NCBI RefSeq assembly: GCF_036711975.1
Contig: NC_091975.1
Coordinates: 6,388,501 to 6,452,500 of the forward strand
Source: Onthophagus taurus
Taxonomy: Eukaryota; Arthropoda; Insecta; Coleoptera; Scarabaeidae
Direction of reading: 5' to 3'
DNA: 64,000 bases
Under the pieces are notes generated by a model. The model saw only the letters and a list, made by a program, of their open reading frames with translations. It was not told the DNA's origin and searched no databases. This document shows, piece after piece, positions 24,872 through 36,783 of the stretch. The position numbers and the translations under genes were made by a program. Position 1 is the stretch's first letter; the number at the start of each line of letters is the position of its first letter.

Positions 24872-27800
24872 TTATAACTCATCACGCATTTTGAATCCTT
24901 GTTGATCCATAATTTTAAATACTTCAGATATAATCTCTTTAGGAACTTGGCTATCTATTTCAAATCTTTGGTTAGGAGACAAATATAACATAATGGTAGG
25001 ATAACTCGAGATTTTTTGTTTGCGACAGAAATGATTTTCTGGGTCACAATCAATTTTACCACATCTCACCTTTCCTTGTAGTTTCTAAAAAAAATATTAC
25101 AAAAAAAAACGAAAAACTTGAACTTTAATCTTACTCTTGCTACTATATTAAAATTAGGCTCAAAATTAATACAATGCGAACACCAGGAAGCATAAAAATC
25201 AATCAACCACGGTAAAACGTATTTTTTTGTAAGCACTTGTTGTTGAAACTCTTCAGATGTAAATGATTCGACTAAAGATGGCATAAAACTTATTACCCAA
25301 CGTTTCATTGACATTACATCGCGATGTCCATTGTACATTCTAAAACGTTTATCCCAATTTATTATTACAAGTTTTTTATTGTTAACTTACGCCACTGTTT
25401 CTAATCCTTTACTTCCAAAAGGATACAATCTTATTGAAGGATAACTCCGAATTTGTTGAGCTGAACAAAGATCATTATGAGCTACACAATCAACTGATCC
25501 AACTTTAATTTCAGAAAAAGCTGATAACTCTTTAGCTAATTTTCTCCATTCATTAGTTAACTTTTGGCAAGGTCCACACCAAGGTGCCACAAAATCAACA
25601 ATCCATAACTCAGTAGGAACTTTTCTAAGAACTTTCAAAAACGTATCACCATCTAAATGTATTACACCGTCATCGATGACGCTTTCTATAAACTCAACGA
25701 TTCCATGTTCGCTTGGAGAACCGTGATAATGAAGAGTTTTGCTGTTATTATAAATCATAGTGGTGGGATAAGATCTGATTCCTTCTTTTGCACACAAATC
25801 GCTGTACATTGTACAATCGATCGTACCAAATTGAATTTGAGCTGGTTGAAAATGTAAACTTGCTCTTCGTAATTCCGGCATTAAACTACGACAAGGTGGA
25901 CACCATGGAGCGAAAAAATCAATAAACCATGGATCACCTAAAAATTACTTAATGTTAGTGATGAAACGGATAGCGATTTTGCGAAAAGCCGGATAATTGG
26001 TGATATTTCCACAAGGATCCTTCAAGAGATTAATTTTATAGCGAATTTTGAAAATTGCAACATCGAAAATTTTATCAAAACTTCAAATATTGTTTTCTCA
26101 AAAACTAAAAGTTATTTTTCAAAACGGGTTGGTGTATTGGAAAGAGGACACTTTTATTAACATTTTGGGAAATTTTCACACTCATATTCCAAGAAATGGA
26201 TTTTATACGAATTTTTAAAACTTAATCGGCGAAAATTGCAAAAATTCGAAAAAATTGTCGATGATTTCAAACATTTATTTCTCAAAAATTAAAAGTGATT
26301 TTTCAAAACGACTTTTTGCATTAAAAAGAGGATACTTTAATTAATAATTGGTGATATTTCCACAAGGATCCTTCAAGAGATTAATTTTATAGCGAATTTT
26401 GAAAATTATCGATGAAAATTCCAATATCGAAAATTTTATCAAAACTTCAAATATTGTTATCTCAAAAACGAAAAGTTATTTTTCAAAACGGGTTGGTTCA
26501 TTGGAAAGAGAACACTCTTATTAACACTTTGGGAAATTAGCACACTCATATTCCAAGAAATGGATTTTATACGAATTTTTAAAACTTAATCGGCAAAAAT
26601 TCGAAAAAATTTTCGATCATTTCAAACATTTATTTCTCAAAAACTAAAAGCGATTTTTCAAAACGGGTTGTTGCATTAAAAAGAGGATACTTTAATTAAT
26701 AATTGGTGATATTTCCACAAGGATCCTTCAAGAGATTAATTTTATAGCGAATTTTGAAAATTGCAACATCGAAAATTTTATCAAAACTTCAAATATTGTT
26801 TTCTCAAAAACTAAAAGTTATTTTTCAAAACGGGTTGGTTCATTGGAAAGAGGACACTCTTATTAACACTTTGGGAAAATTTCATACTCATATTCCAAGA
26901 AATGGATTTTATACGAATTTTTAAAACTTAATCGGCGAAAATTGCAAAAATTCGAAAAAATTGTCGATGATTTCAAACATTTATTTCTCAAAAATTAAAA
27001 GTGATTTTTCAAAACGGCTTTTTGCATTAAAAAGAGGATACTTTAATTAATAATTGGTGATATTTCCACAAGGATCCTTCAAGAAATTAATTTTATAGCG
27101 AATTTTGAAAATTATCGATGAAAATTCCAACATCGAAAATTTTATCAAAACTTCAAATATTGTTTTTTCAAAAACTAAAAGTTATTTTTCAAAACGGGTT
27201 GGTTCATTTGAAAGAGGACACTCTTATTAACACTTTGGGAAATTTTCACACTCATATTCCAAGAAATGGATTTTATACGAATTTTTAAAACTTAATCGGC
27301 AGAAATTGCAAAAACTCGAAAAAATTGTCGATCATTTCAAACATTTATTTCTCAAAAACTAAAAGCGATTTTTCAAAACGGGTTGTTGCATTAAAAAGAG
27401 GATGCTTTAATTAATAATTGGTGGTATTTCCACAAGGATCCTTCAAGAGATTAATTTTATAGCGAATTTTGAAAATTATCGATGAAAATTCCAACATCGA
27501 AAATTTTATCAAAACTTCAAATATTGCTTTTTCAAAAACTAAAAGTTATTTTTCAAAACGGGTTTGTTCATTGGAAAGAGGACACTCTTATTAACACTTT
27601 GGGAAATTTTCACACTCATATTCCAAGAAATGAATTTTATTTTATTTACCTATTTTCAGGTCACACCTATTATTTTGTCAGCATTAAACTTACCGCTTTT
27701 AATAATATTTTGAAAATCAGCAGGTGATAAAGCATTAAAATTAGTCGATTTTACACCATCTTTAGCAAAAGATCGAACTTCATGCAAAACATCTCTCCCA

Positions 27801-29688
27801 TGATGAATTTCAAATGCTCCACCATTTTTTAAAATTCCCCACGTTGGATATTTCGAAACATGTAAACTGTGGCATAAAGACGAGAATTGGCCACAATGAA
27901 CCATTCCTACATTTATATTTGGAATTGAAATCGAAAGCCTTTTAATTTGTAGGTTTAAATCAACAGCTGACCCAACATAAAAACAAATAAGCCATGGATT
28001 TTCATCACCATTTCGAAGTTTTTCCCGAATCGTTTTAAATTTTTCCGTTGTTATTTGTGTGGGATTTGGTAAATATTCTAAGATGTTAGAAATAATCTCT
28101 TTCGTATCTGATCCATCGATCGGATGAGCTTGACCATTTTCATAAAATAAAATACTCGAGGATTTGTGAGATTCGCAAAGATTTGAGTTTTTTAAATCAC
28201 CAACAGGCATTATTCCTTCCTTAAAAATAAACAGTATCATTATTTATGATACTTTGTCCACAACTACTATTGAAATTGATCCTATAAATTTATTTTTTTA
28301 AATAAATTTTTGAATAAAGTTTAAACGTCAATGTGACACAAATTCAATGTTACCAACTTAAGGTTTCAACTGTAACCAACTTCACAACAATATGTCAAAA
28401 TTAAATATCAATTTTATGAAACGTTTTTTTACGAAAATTAATTAATTTATGCTTAAATCATATAAAAAAAGGAATTTGTTTAAATTTTTTTAATATCAAA
28501 TCCTTAGAAAGTCCTAAAAAAATTAAATTAAATTGACGTCTTGTGAAATTTTGACGTTTCAAATCAAGTTGATTTCCAGTGAATAATGATTTTTATAAAC
28601 TAACTCTTTGTTTTAGAAAACTCATTTATAAGGTAGTCATGGACAAATTAATTTATTTTGGAATTAAAAGTTAGTGATTAATTTTACCATTGCTGCAGAC
28701 ACCTTAATCTTTAAAATATCTTCATGGCATATATCATTACAAGAACATAAAAACAACAACACCCCATCATTAAACCTTTTCTCCTCTTTCCAATCATCAC
28801 CCATTATGTCTTCTATTTCAACATTAAGCTTAGAGATTATGTATTCTTGCATAACATCCAACGTCCTATCCAATTGGTAATGTTCCCCATCATCAACGTG
28901 CGCTTCTTTTTCATAAAATATTAATGTTGGATAAGCCATTATGCCCATTTTGTTACAAAGAGACCAATCTTCGGCACAATTAACAGCTGCTAATTGAACT
29001 ATTCCTTCCATTTCTTGAGATAATTTTCTCCAAGTTGGTGCCAAATCGTGGCAATGATGACATTGAGGTGAATAAAAATTAATAAACCACGGTTTATTAT
29101 CGCCGTGGACGTTAAAATCTATATTTAAAAAAAAAATCATTGTTGTAGGTTGGGTTGCCTAAATTATTAAATATAATAATTTGGTAAATTTAAATCAAAT
29201 TAAAAATAAATACAAAACAATAATAATATAATTACACACCATAATCAGCTTTGGTTAAAGTAATAATTAAAGGATCTTCATCATAAAGCCCAAAATCGTC
29301 TCGATAATACGAATAACTATGATAAGTTGGTCTTTTAAAGTTGTGTTCATCATCTCCATAAAGATCATAATGTTTTCTATCTTCAGGATTTTTTAAAACT
29401 TCGTAAGCTCGAGCAATTTTAGAAAACTTGTTATCAGCTTCTGGATCATCCTAAAAATGCAAACTTTTTATTAAAAATCTCTAAAAATAACTTTAATTCC
29501 TTCCAAACCTGATTTTTATCCGGATGCAATTTTAGCGCTAAACTTTTAAACGCTTTTCTAATATCTTTATCAGAAGCATCCCTGGATACTCCTAAAAGTT
29601 TGTAATAATCTTCAGCACCAAGCGATAACGTTATCAAAAAACTTAAAACCAAAACTATCGTAATTAAATTTCTTTTAATGAATCTCAT
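24872..29688 (-). CDS. Dnajc10: DnaJ homologue subfamily C member 10 (ERdj5), ER disulfide reductase co-chaperone
   Basis: ERdj5 recruits BiP through its J domain and reduces wrong disulfides in ER proteins bound for folding or degradation. The seven exons on the minus strand are 29509-29688, 29240-29450, 28688-29118, 27694-28219, 25391-25937, 25135-25339 and 24872-25084. They join in frame to 770 residues (793 in human). Order: a signal peptide ([17 protein letters not shown]); a J domain from [10 protein letters not shown] with HPD at residues 55-57; the conserved linker [18 protein letters not shown]; a first thioredoxin domain with CHHC (150-153); two domains without CxxC; then active domains with CPPC (462-465), CGPC (570-573) and CSHC (685-688). 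The C terminus is RDEL, a KDEL-type ER-retention signal. All splice junctions use GT-AG; the first donor is GTTTGG. Intron 4 holds a satellite and intron 3 a dispersed repeat. Confidence 0.96.
25990..27645. repeat. Tandem array in ERdj5 intron 4, unit about 351-364 bp (dimeric)
   Basis: GGTGATATTTCCACAAGGAT recurs at about 25999, 26350, 26705, 27056 and 27420 (one variant GGTGGTATTT). Each unit contains two related halves of about 178 bp: one reads TTCTCAAAAACTAAAAGTTA then CAAAACGGGTTGGTTCATTG, the other TTCTCAAAAATTAAAAGTGA then CAAAACGACTTTTTGCATTA. The array begins about 50 bp from the exon at 25937. Confidence 0.93.
28250..28564 (+). mobile_element. Dispersed repeat copy 1 (about 315 bp) in ERdj5 intron 3
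   Basis: This stretch, from ATACTTTGTCCACAAC to GACGTTTCAAAT, matches 52530-52826 in the opposite orientation along almost its whole length. Shared landmarks include AACAATTTGTCAAAATTAAA-like, GAAACGTTTTTTTACGAAAA and GAATTTGTGTGACA words. It is short and non-coding, and no terminal inverted repeat or clear target duplication can be seen. It could be a SINE or MITE, or a fragment of a longer element. Confidence 0.75.
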
Positions 29689-29855
29689 TATTTCAATTTA
29701 AATCAACTTTTAATTCATCTAATTATATTTAATTTCATTTAATTAAGTACATTTTTAATTAATATAACGAACTCCAACACCACAACAGTTAACGAGTAGG
29801 CGATAAAGACTAAAATCAACTAAAATCCGGCGAGTCCTACAACGCGTGTGGAAGA

Positions 29856-29874
29856 CGTGGACCAAAACACCAAT
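29856..29874 (-). promoter_or_regulatory. ERSE-like element upstream of ERdj5 (ATTGG-N9-CCACG)
   Basis: Read on the ERdj5 strand, the sequence is ATTGG, nine bases, then CCACG, with an embedded ACGT core (CCACGTC). It lies about 170 bp upstream of the ERdj5 start codon. The ER-stress element is CCAAT-N9-CCACG, and ERSE-II is ATTGG-N-CCACG. This site has the spacing of the first and the half-site orientation of the second. ERdj5 is a known unfolded-protein-response target in mammals, so an NF-Y/ATF6/XBP1-type site is plausible. Confidence 0.45.
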
Positions 29875-31542
29875 GAGAGAAGAGAATGTGTTGTTAAAGA
29901 CGAAACCTTGAAGAAGTATGGTTTATTTTAAACCTACGCTTCATATTTTATAGATTAGATTAAGTTACGTTCTATTTATTCATGTTTTATAACTATTTTA
30001 ATGTGAATTTAAAAAATGTTAAAATACACCAAAGATATTAACAGCCAACTTTATAATATCATTTATAGATGGCCTATTTTTATAATTAATGATAAATTTA
30101 ATAGAAGAAAATAAAAAATCATTGTGATGTTATAGAAAGTATTAAAAAAATTCTTGTGAAAAGAATCTAAAACAAAATAGTACCCTTTTTTAATTTAGTT
30201 AAGGAATGTGTGGTGGGTTGAGGAGATTATTTATAGATATTGTGCATCCTTTGTTATTATTAATTTCAATATATTTAATAATTGCCCTTAGAATATTAAA
30301 GCCATTTAAGACGTCATTAATATTAGACTTGCAGAGTATAATTAACAGGGCACGGAACTTTTGTAACAAAACGATTTCCCCCCTCCACTCGTACTCAGAG
30401 AAAATCTTAATTAAAAGAACACCATACTGTTCAGTGGGAAATTAAAATTTCAAGTTAGACAAAAATTGTTTTAACAAAAATTGTTCCTGAAACAATTCTA
30501 AACCAACTTTGTCAACATTTTTTTTTGATTTAATTAGTAATTAAGGAGATAACCTCAAAATAATAATTTTTCCATTTTTATACATAATTATACTTAGATG
30601 CTTAATTAATAGAGATGTAAAATTTTTTTATTAAGATAATTGATTCAAAATCGAAATTGAAACAAATTTTATTTAAAACATTTTTTGATAAAAACAATAA
30701 TTATCGAGATAATTAATTTTGATACCATACTATTCAGAGGGAAATTAAAATTTCAAGTTAGCAAAAAATTTTATTAACAAACACTGTTCTTGAAGTAATT
30801 CTAAACGAATTTTGTTAACAACATTTTTTGATTAAATCAACAATAAGGATATAACCTCAAAAATATTCATTTTTGTAGCATACTATTCAGAGGGAAATTA
30901 AAATTTCAAGTTAGCAAAAATTTTTATTAACAAACATTGCTCCTGAAGTAATTCTAAACAAATATTGTTAACAAAATTTTTTGATTTAATTAGTAATTAA
31001 GGAGATAACCTCAAAATAATAATTTTTCCATTTTTATACGTAATTACACTTAGATGCTTAATTAATAGAGATGCAAAAAATTTTTATTAAGATAATTGAT
31101 TAAAAATCGAAATTGAAACAAATTTTATTTAAAACATTTTTTGATAAAAACAATAATTATCGAGATAATTAATTTTGATACCATACTATTCAGAGGGAAA
31201 TTAAAATTTCAAGTTAGCAAAAAATTGTATTAACAAACACTGTTCCTGAAGTGATTCTAAACAAATTTTGTTAACAACATTTTTTGATTAAATCAACAAT
31301 AAGGATATAACCTCAAAAATATTCATTTTTGTAGCATACTATTCAGAGGGAAATTAAATTTTCAAGTTAGCAAAAAATGTTATTAATAAACACTATTCCT
31401 GAAGTGGTTCTAAACAAATATTGTTAACAAAATTTTTTGATTTAATCAATAATTAAGAAGATAACCTCAAAATAATAATTTTTCCATTTTTATAAATAAT
31501 TATACTTAGACGCTTAATTAATAGAGATGTAAAATTTTGTTA

Positions 31543-34436
31543 TTAAGAGCCCACTTTACCAGGTCGGTCAGTTTCTGAGGGGCGCAGACGACGGACGTTC
31601 GGAAGCAACGAGGCGGAGTTTATTTTCTACTAGGCCCGACCCTTTATAGATAAAAAAAACATCGTGTTTATTTTATTACGATTCTTTTTCTCGTCGATGT
31701 TGTTAATGAAGAAATTAAACGACTTCTTCTAAATATTATTGTTTATTAACAATTTTTCTTAATTACGATTACAATCAATCTTTTTATTGACTTTCCAATT
31801 TATTTATTATTTTGATTTTTTATTAATAATCGTAGTCGTAGCCCACCTTTTTACTACGTTTGTTTTTTTAAGTATTTTGGTTCACAACAATTTACATTAC
31901 GCAAATATCAGTTTTTTAACGCTTTTTTTCGATATGAATAGAATATTAATTTTTTAATAGAGAAATTAGAGAAAGAAGTTGAGAACATCTAAGATTATGG
32001 GTTTATAATTCAATTGAATGTAAGGCAAAAATCAATTTCAAATGCAATAAATAATTTTGCGAGGCATAAAACATTTATATCATTTTGAAACGAAAATAAC
32101 ATTTATAACTTCATTTTATATTAAAATAGATATATTTGCAATACAGGGAATGTGAAAAGTTCGGTACAACATTTATAAATTATATCTTTGTTGTATTATT
32201 ATGCGTTCGTTTGATATACAGGTGTCTCAGAGTAACCGTGTAAGTAATTTTATTTGAAAACACAGGTAGTTACAAAAATTAAAGAAAAAATAGCTGAATA
32301 AATGTGGTTCCTTTATGAATATTATTACTTTTCATTCGAACTTTTTTAATATTTCTGTTTAAAAAATGGACTGCATGGTCTGCATCACCTTGTATAAGTA
32401 AATGAAATAATATGTAATACCTAATTAATAATAATATTAAATAATGATTGAAGTATACAAAATATGGCTAATAGTGTAATAAATAAAACAGCCCTGACTA
32501 GAAAAATCTTTAGAAAATTTTAATTTGCCATCGTTGAATAGATGTAAGCTCTTGAAATTCGCTGGACACTTCACCTCGACGATGGCATTTTCATTTTTTA
32601 TTGTTTCATTTGGACTTGCAACTAAGAATCCATACATCCTACGGATGAATAGAGCTCAAGAGTTTGCTGGCAAGTTATATTTACTTTCAAATTTTTTTAA
32701 TGCAAGCCATTCATAGTCTTGGCCATGTTTAGTGTTATTATTTCTAGCAAATTTCGAGTACAAGATTGATTTAACTTTATTTAAGCAAGACGTGTCATTT
32801 CTCATCCTACATACATCACCAAATCTCGATGCAGTTAGGCACAGATACCTTTCTTGGATCCATATCTGATTGGTACTTTAGCTTCTGGTAAGAATTTGTA
32901 TTTTATTTCTGTTAATGCATCCATCTTGCAAGTTTCCAATAAATTCTTCTTTCTTTTATATTCTTCGTGTGAAATGTCCCTCATAAATTATAACCGAATT
33001 GCTATCATTACCCTGATCGGCTTTCGCTACCTACCTGAATTACTCTGTATACACGAGTATTTTATTTTATTGTATACAATTATTTTATAGCAGTACCACT
33101 CCGGATGATGCATCGTAATTGATGTTGTTCGAGCGTTTAGCGTTTACAGTCTTTATTCAGTCTTTATTTACTTTTCCTGAAGCTGTAACTAAATTAATTC
33201 TTCTTTACCTGCGTTCTTCATAGACTGCTATGCCATGTCACTTGCGGTTTCTTGATATTTTTGGAATGTTTTTGTTAACATAAATAACAAACACATAACA
33301 ATAATTCTTCAGCCTGTGTATATCCGGTACCGACAGATAACAGAAACAACAGCAGAGTTTATCTCAATAGACTCTTTGCTTTCTTCAGTGTAAGCTTCTT
33401 TTTTATCCCGCACATAAAACATAAAAGAAATGAGCTGCTAAGCCCTGCTTTTGACTCATTAATAAATTTAATGCGAGTTTTGTTGCAGTTGAATGAATTA
33501 TTCTCCACCATCAGTATTTGGTTCTGCATCATTTGTATTATTTATCTTATGGTATCGCTTCAAATAATGTATCGTTTTAATTTTTACTGTGATGGTTTAT
33601 TCTTTTTAAATAAGTCCTTTTTATGTGTGCCACAGTTTATACAATAAAATTAATAAAATTTAACTTACCTTTCGGAATGAATACATTTTTCAATTGAATC
33701 TCGGACTATAAAATATGAAATTTTAGATTTTATAAAAATTTATATCGTAAATTATTACCGTCTATTACTCCTTTTTCGAGAACATCTTTAAATGCTAAGG
33801 GGTAGTTTTTTAGATGAACATACTTACCCATTGTTTATAAAAACTTTACACAAACTAAATTAAACTAACACTATAGTACACAATAAAATAACAACTATTG
33901 ACTATAAATTCAAAAATTTTGTTAAATTACACAATCATTAGTAGAAAATCACGGAAAATAAAGTTCAAAACGTACTTTTGGAAATGATTATTTTCTCTAC
34001 CACATTAAAAAGTAATAGATAAAACAAGGAGCTTCGATGAAGAGAGTCGATGTAAGCGCCGCTCAGTCGGCAAGAGGCGGGACTAACGCGGTGGTAATAC
34101 TTCGTGGGAATCTTGACGGAAAATATTCATTTTTACGCTACCTTTTTGCAATTTTAGCAAATTACAAACTATTCCTTTATAACTAAAAATTTTGAAAAAA
34201 TTTATTTGAAAAATATTACTATTTTCAAGTATACTATCATGCAAGCTAAAAAAGAACGACCAAATTGTATAATATTGAGGAAAAAAAACCCTTTTTTTGG
34301 AAAACTTTAAAAATTTTCACCATGCGTTATGTAGAATTGTTAGAAGAAGTTATGTACAAAATTTCATCCAAATATTTTCATAAATAATGTATGTTTTTTG
34401 TAATTTGCCGAGCTGTATGGTAAAGTAGCCTCTTAA
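31543..34436. mobile_element. Nested DNA transposon with TTAA target duplication (Kolobok/piggyBac-like)
   Basis: Element 31547-34432, about 2.9 kb. The left end is GAGCCCACTTTACCA and the right end in reverse is GAGGCTACTTTACCA. TTAA flanks both sides (31543-31546 and 34433-34436). The empty site is known from other copies of the host repeat in this window, TTATTAAGATAATTGATT, which gives back exactly TTAAG, so the duplication is TTAA or TTAAG. Both ends carry relatively GC-rich subterminal stretches, unlike their surroundings. TTAA targets are typical of piggyBac and Kolobok superfamilies. The interior carries a decayed gene on the minus strand. Confidence 0.8.
32437..33831 (-). pseudogene. 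Decayed transposon gene: Mutator-like transposase-domain and YqaJ-type nuclease segments
   Basis: Read on the minus strand, a plausible spliced start is at 33759-33831 (MGKYVHLKNYPLAFKDVL) and 33669-33705 (RDSIEKCIHSER). A segment near 33400-33500 follows, with CNKTRIKFINESKAGLSSSF and CMCG-type cysteines (FLLCFMCGIKKKLTLKK), then a frameshifted stretch with SVGTGYTQAEEL. This wording is typical of insect proteins annotated as Mutator-like transposase domain. Further on, at about 32440-32860, come YLCLTASRFGDVCRMRNDT, HGQDYEWLALKKFES, an in-frame stop, then FLVASPNETIKN and AIVEVKCPA. The SPxx...VEVKCP pattern is that of YqaJ-type exonucleases (the catalytic E-x-K). Stops and frame changes show it is dead. 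Family names are from memory of conserved wording. Confidence 0.65.
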
Positions 34437-34815
34437 GATAATTGATTCAAAATCGAAATTGAAACAAATTTTATTTAAAACATTTTTTGATAAAAACAAT
34501 AAATATTGAGATAATTCATTTTGATAGCATACTATTCAGAGGGAAATTAAAATTTCAAGTTAGCAAAAAATTTTATTAACAAACACTGTTCCTGAAGTAA
34601 TTCTAAACAAATATTGTTAATAAAAATTTTTGATTTGATCAATAATTAAGAACATAACCTCAAAAAAAAATTTATATATATATTTTTATATATTTTTTAT
34701 TGAGAAAATCGTTTTAGAATATAATTTAGAACAACTTTTGTATGAAATTTTCTACTGAGAACGAGTGGAGGGGGAAAATCGTTTTGTTACAAAAGTTCCG
34801 TGCCCTAATAATTAA

Positions 34816-36600
34816 ATAATAACAAAGGCGTGGTTGAGGAGACAAAAAAGAAGGAGTGATGTGGTCAACGAGGTTAATAAAAAAATTGTATGCGACTATT
34901 AATTAATTATATTAATGTAATGTTTGGAACGAATGAAGAGAGAGTGTTGAAGAAAACGAGTTCTGCATGTTGTAGTTGACGTATAAGACAGTCAGTCTTC
35001 TGGTAGTAGTAAGTAGTCTTTCACAAGCAGTAAGTAGTTTTCTGCAAGAAATATTTAGTTTTCTATCAATCTGTGTAGCTTGTCTGATCAATCCTCAGAT
35101 AATTTTCGGACATCTTTTTCGGGCACATTTTGGCTCTAAGTAATTAAGTGCCAAACTAACATGATCAGAACTTCCCATGTTCAGTTGGGCAACTTTTTGA
35201 ATTCAATTAAGTATCAAGTCCAATCAAAGCTTCAACTCTATGTGGTCATAATAACCACGATAGGATAAAATGTTCAAAGAAGTTATTAAGTTTGATTTTT
35301 GGTCGAAAAAGTATTCCAAATTACTTGAACAGACTTGACATTCATATTCTTTACAGCTACTTTAGGTCTAAGGAGATGAGTGACCAAAAATCATTTACAT
35401 TAACCAAGTACGTAATGCCGTTAATTCTGCTTTGCAAAAATTGGTCCATAATGCATCAAAATTTTACAAAAATTATTGAAGTTTCGATAATCTCGTAAAT
35501 GGCGCATAGTTTTGAACACAACGATGGTTTTGGGGTTGTTTGTGTAAATTTTGCCTATAATATTGCCCCTGTAAAGCGAGCCCCCAACCACAAAGCCAGA
35601 ACGTGGTGTTCAATATGCTGTTTCAGAACTTCAAACACTCTATTAATTTGATAAGGTTGTACTGTGTCGTTTTTGAACATCAAAATCAGATTGATATCAA
35701 TTTAGTCTTGTGTAAGTAGTTTTCATCAGATAACATCTAATTCCTAATTAGCTGTTGTATCTAGTCTTCTGCCAGCAATATGTAGCCTTCTGTAGTTAAT
35801 AGCAAGCAGTATCTAGTCATGTACCAATAGTTTCTAGTCTTTTGCCAACAGTATCTAGACTTTTACAAACAGTAAGTAGTTTTGTGGTAAGCAGAAATTA
35901 GTTTTCTATGAGTAATATCTAATTTTATCTTCTGCCAACAATAACCTTCTGCATATTCTAATAATAGCCCACCAGTATCTACCAGTATCTAGTCTTCTCA
36001 GTTAGCTTATCTTAATTCTACTCATCTTTCTGGAATTTTACTCATTTTTTGAGTATCTGGTTCTTGCTAAAATTTCAAAATTCTGGTTGCTCCTTTGCCT
36101 AAAACTATAACACATAAATAATTGATATTTAAGGATTATTAGAAATTGTTATTTATTAGAATAAAACAATAAATTATGTTTCCACCCTTGAAAAGAAAAA
36201 AGTAACTAAGTGGACCAAGGAAATCGTTTTCAAAACGTCTTAAATAAAACGAAGACTCGGTTCGAGCATGTTTGAAAACCGACCAACCAAAACTACATTA
36301 GTTACTGTCATGATTGTCACATAAAGTTCGTACAAGAAGGTTGTGAGTTAAAATTGAGGCACGCAAGAAATGTCTGGTGCTACAATCAATTTTTAACCTC
36401 AACCTTCGAATCGGTTAATCACAGGATTTTTCGTAACGGGAAAAAATGACGAATTCGTCTGTCAACGTGTAAAGTTATATTTTCCGAGTCTTTGTCGACG
36501 ACGACGTCGCCGCCGTTGTCGACGTCAAAAAACAAAAACGACGCTCGTAGGCAGCCCGCAGCGTCGCTAAAGACTTTAATTTTAGCCTCGCGGTACCGCT
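34816..36600. other. Spacer with inverted relics of the 215-bp minisatellite; tropomodulin upstream region
   Basis: From about 34980 to 36000 the sequence contains scattered words such as GTATCTAGTCTTCTGCCAGC, the reverse complement of the AGAAGACTAGATACTG family seen at 5 and 7-11 kb, in a degenerate state. No gene is convincing. From about 36420 to 36650 base composition shifts abruptly to GC/CpG-rich (GTCGACGACGACGTCGCCGC), probably the promoter or 5' UTR of the tropomodulin first exon; AGTCAGTCC near 36609 is initiator-like. The spacer 29875-30337 on the other side of the hAT element shows nothing. Confidence 0.55.
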
Positions 36601-36783
36601 GGCAAGTAGTCAGTCCACCGTTCGAAACCACACGGTTTAGACCTTTAAGAAAACATAACAGACGGTAAAAATTCGGCCCCCCAATTAAAGATAAAATAAA
36701 ATTAATACAACAATATCATTAAAACGAACTAAGTAGTTGAACGTGTTTAAGTGTCGTAACCGCGGCCCCTCTTTTGAGAAAAC

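Larger units (their letters stand above)
30338..34815. mobile_element. hAT-like non-autonomous DNA transposon with 8-bp target duplication
   Basis: The element runs 30346-34807. The left end CAGGGCACGGAACTTTTGTA and the right end read in reverse, TAGGGCACGGAACTTTTGTA, form terminal inverted repeats of about 50 bp, continuing through ACAAAACGATTT and CCTCCACTCG. They are flanked by perfect direct repeats ATAATTAA (30338-30345 and 34808-34815). Y-AGGG ends with an 8-bp duplication are diagnostic of hAT transposons. The interior (30425-31540 and 34440-34660) is a tandem array in which CATACTATTCAGAGGGAAAT recurs at alternating intervals of about 152 and 304 bp. No hAT transposase is present. It is interrupted by a second transposon at 31547-34432; without it the element would be about 1.57 kb. 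Confidence 0.88.

Noticed and set aside
25657..28880. Plus-strand frames at 25657, 27482 and 28674
   Set aside because: Shadows of ERdj5 exons or satellite units.
30206..30445. 79-codon plus-strand frame with a hydrophobic start
   Set aside because: It runs across the target duplication and terminal inverted repeat of the hAT-like element, so it is chance coding across an insertion border.
35500..35700. Possible transposase remnant in the spacer before tropomodulin
   Set aside because: Read on both strands it gives no consistent motif; only degenerate minisatellite words could be supported nearby.
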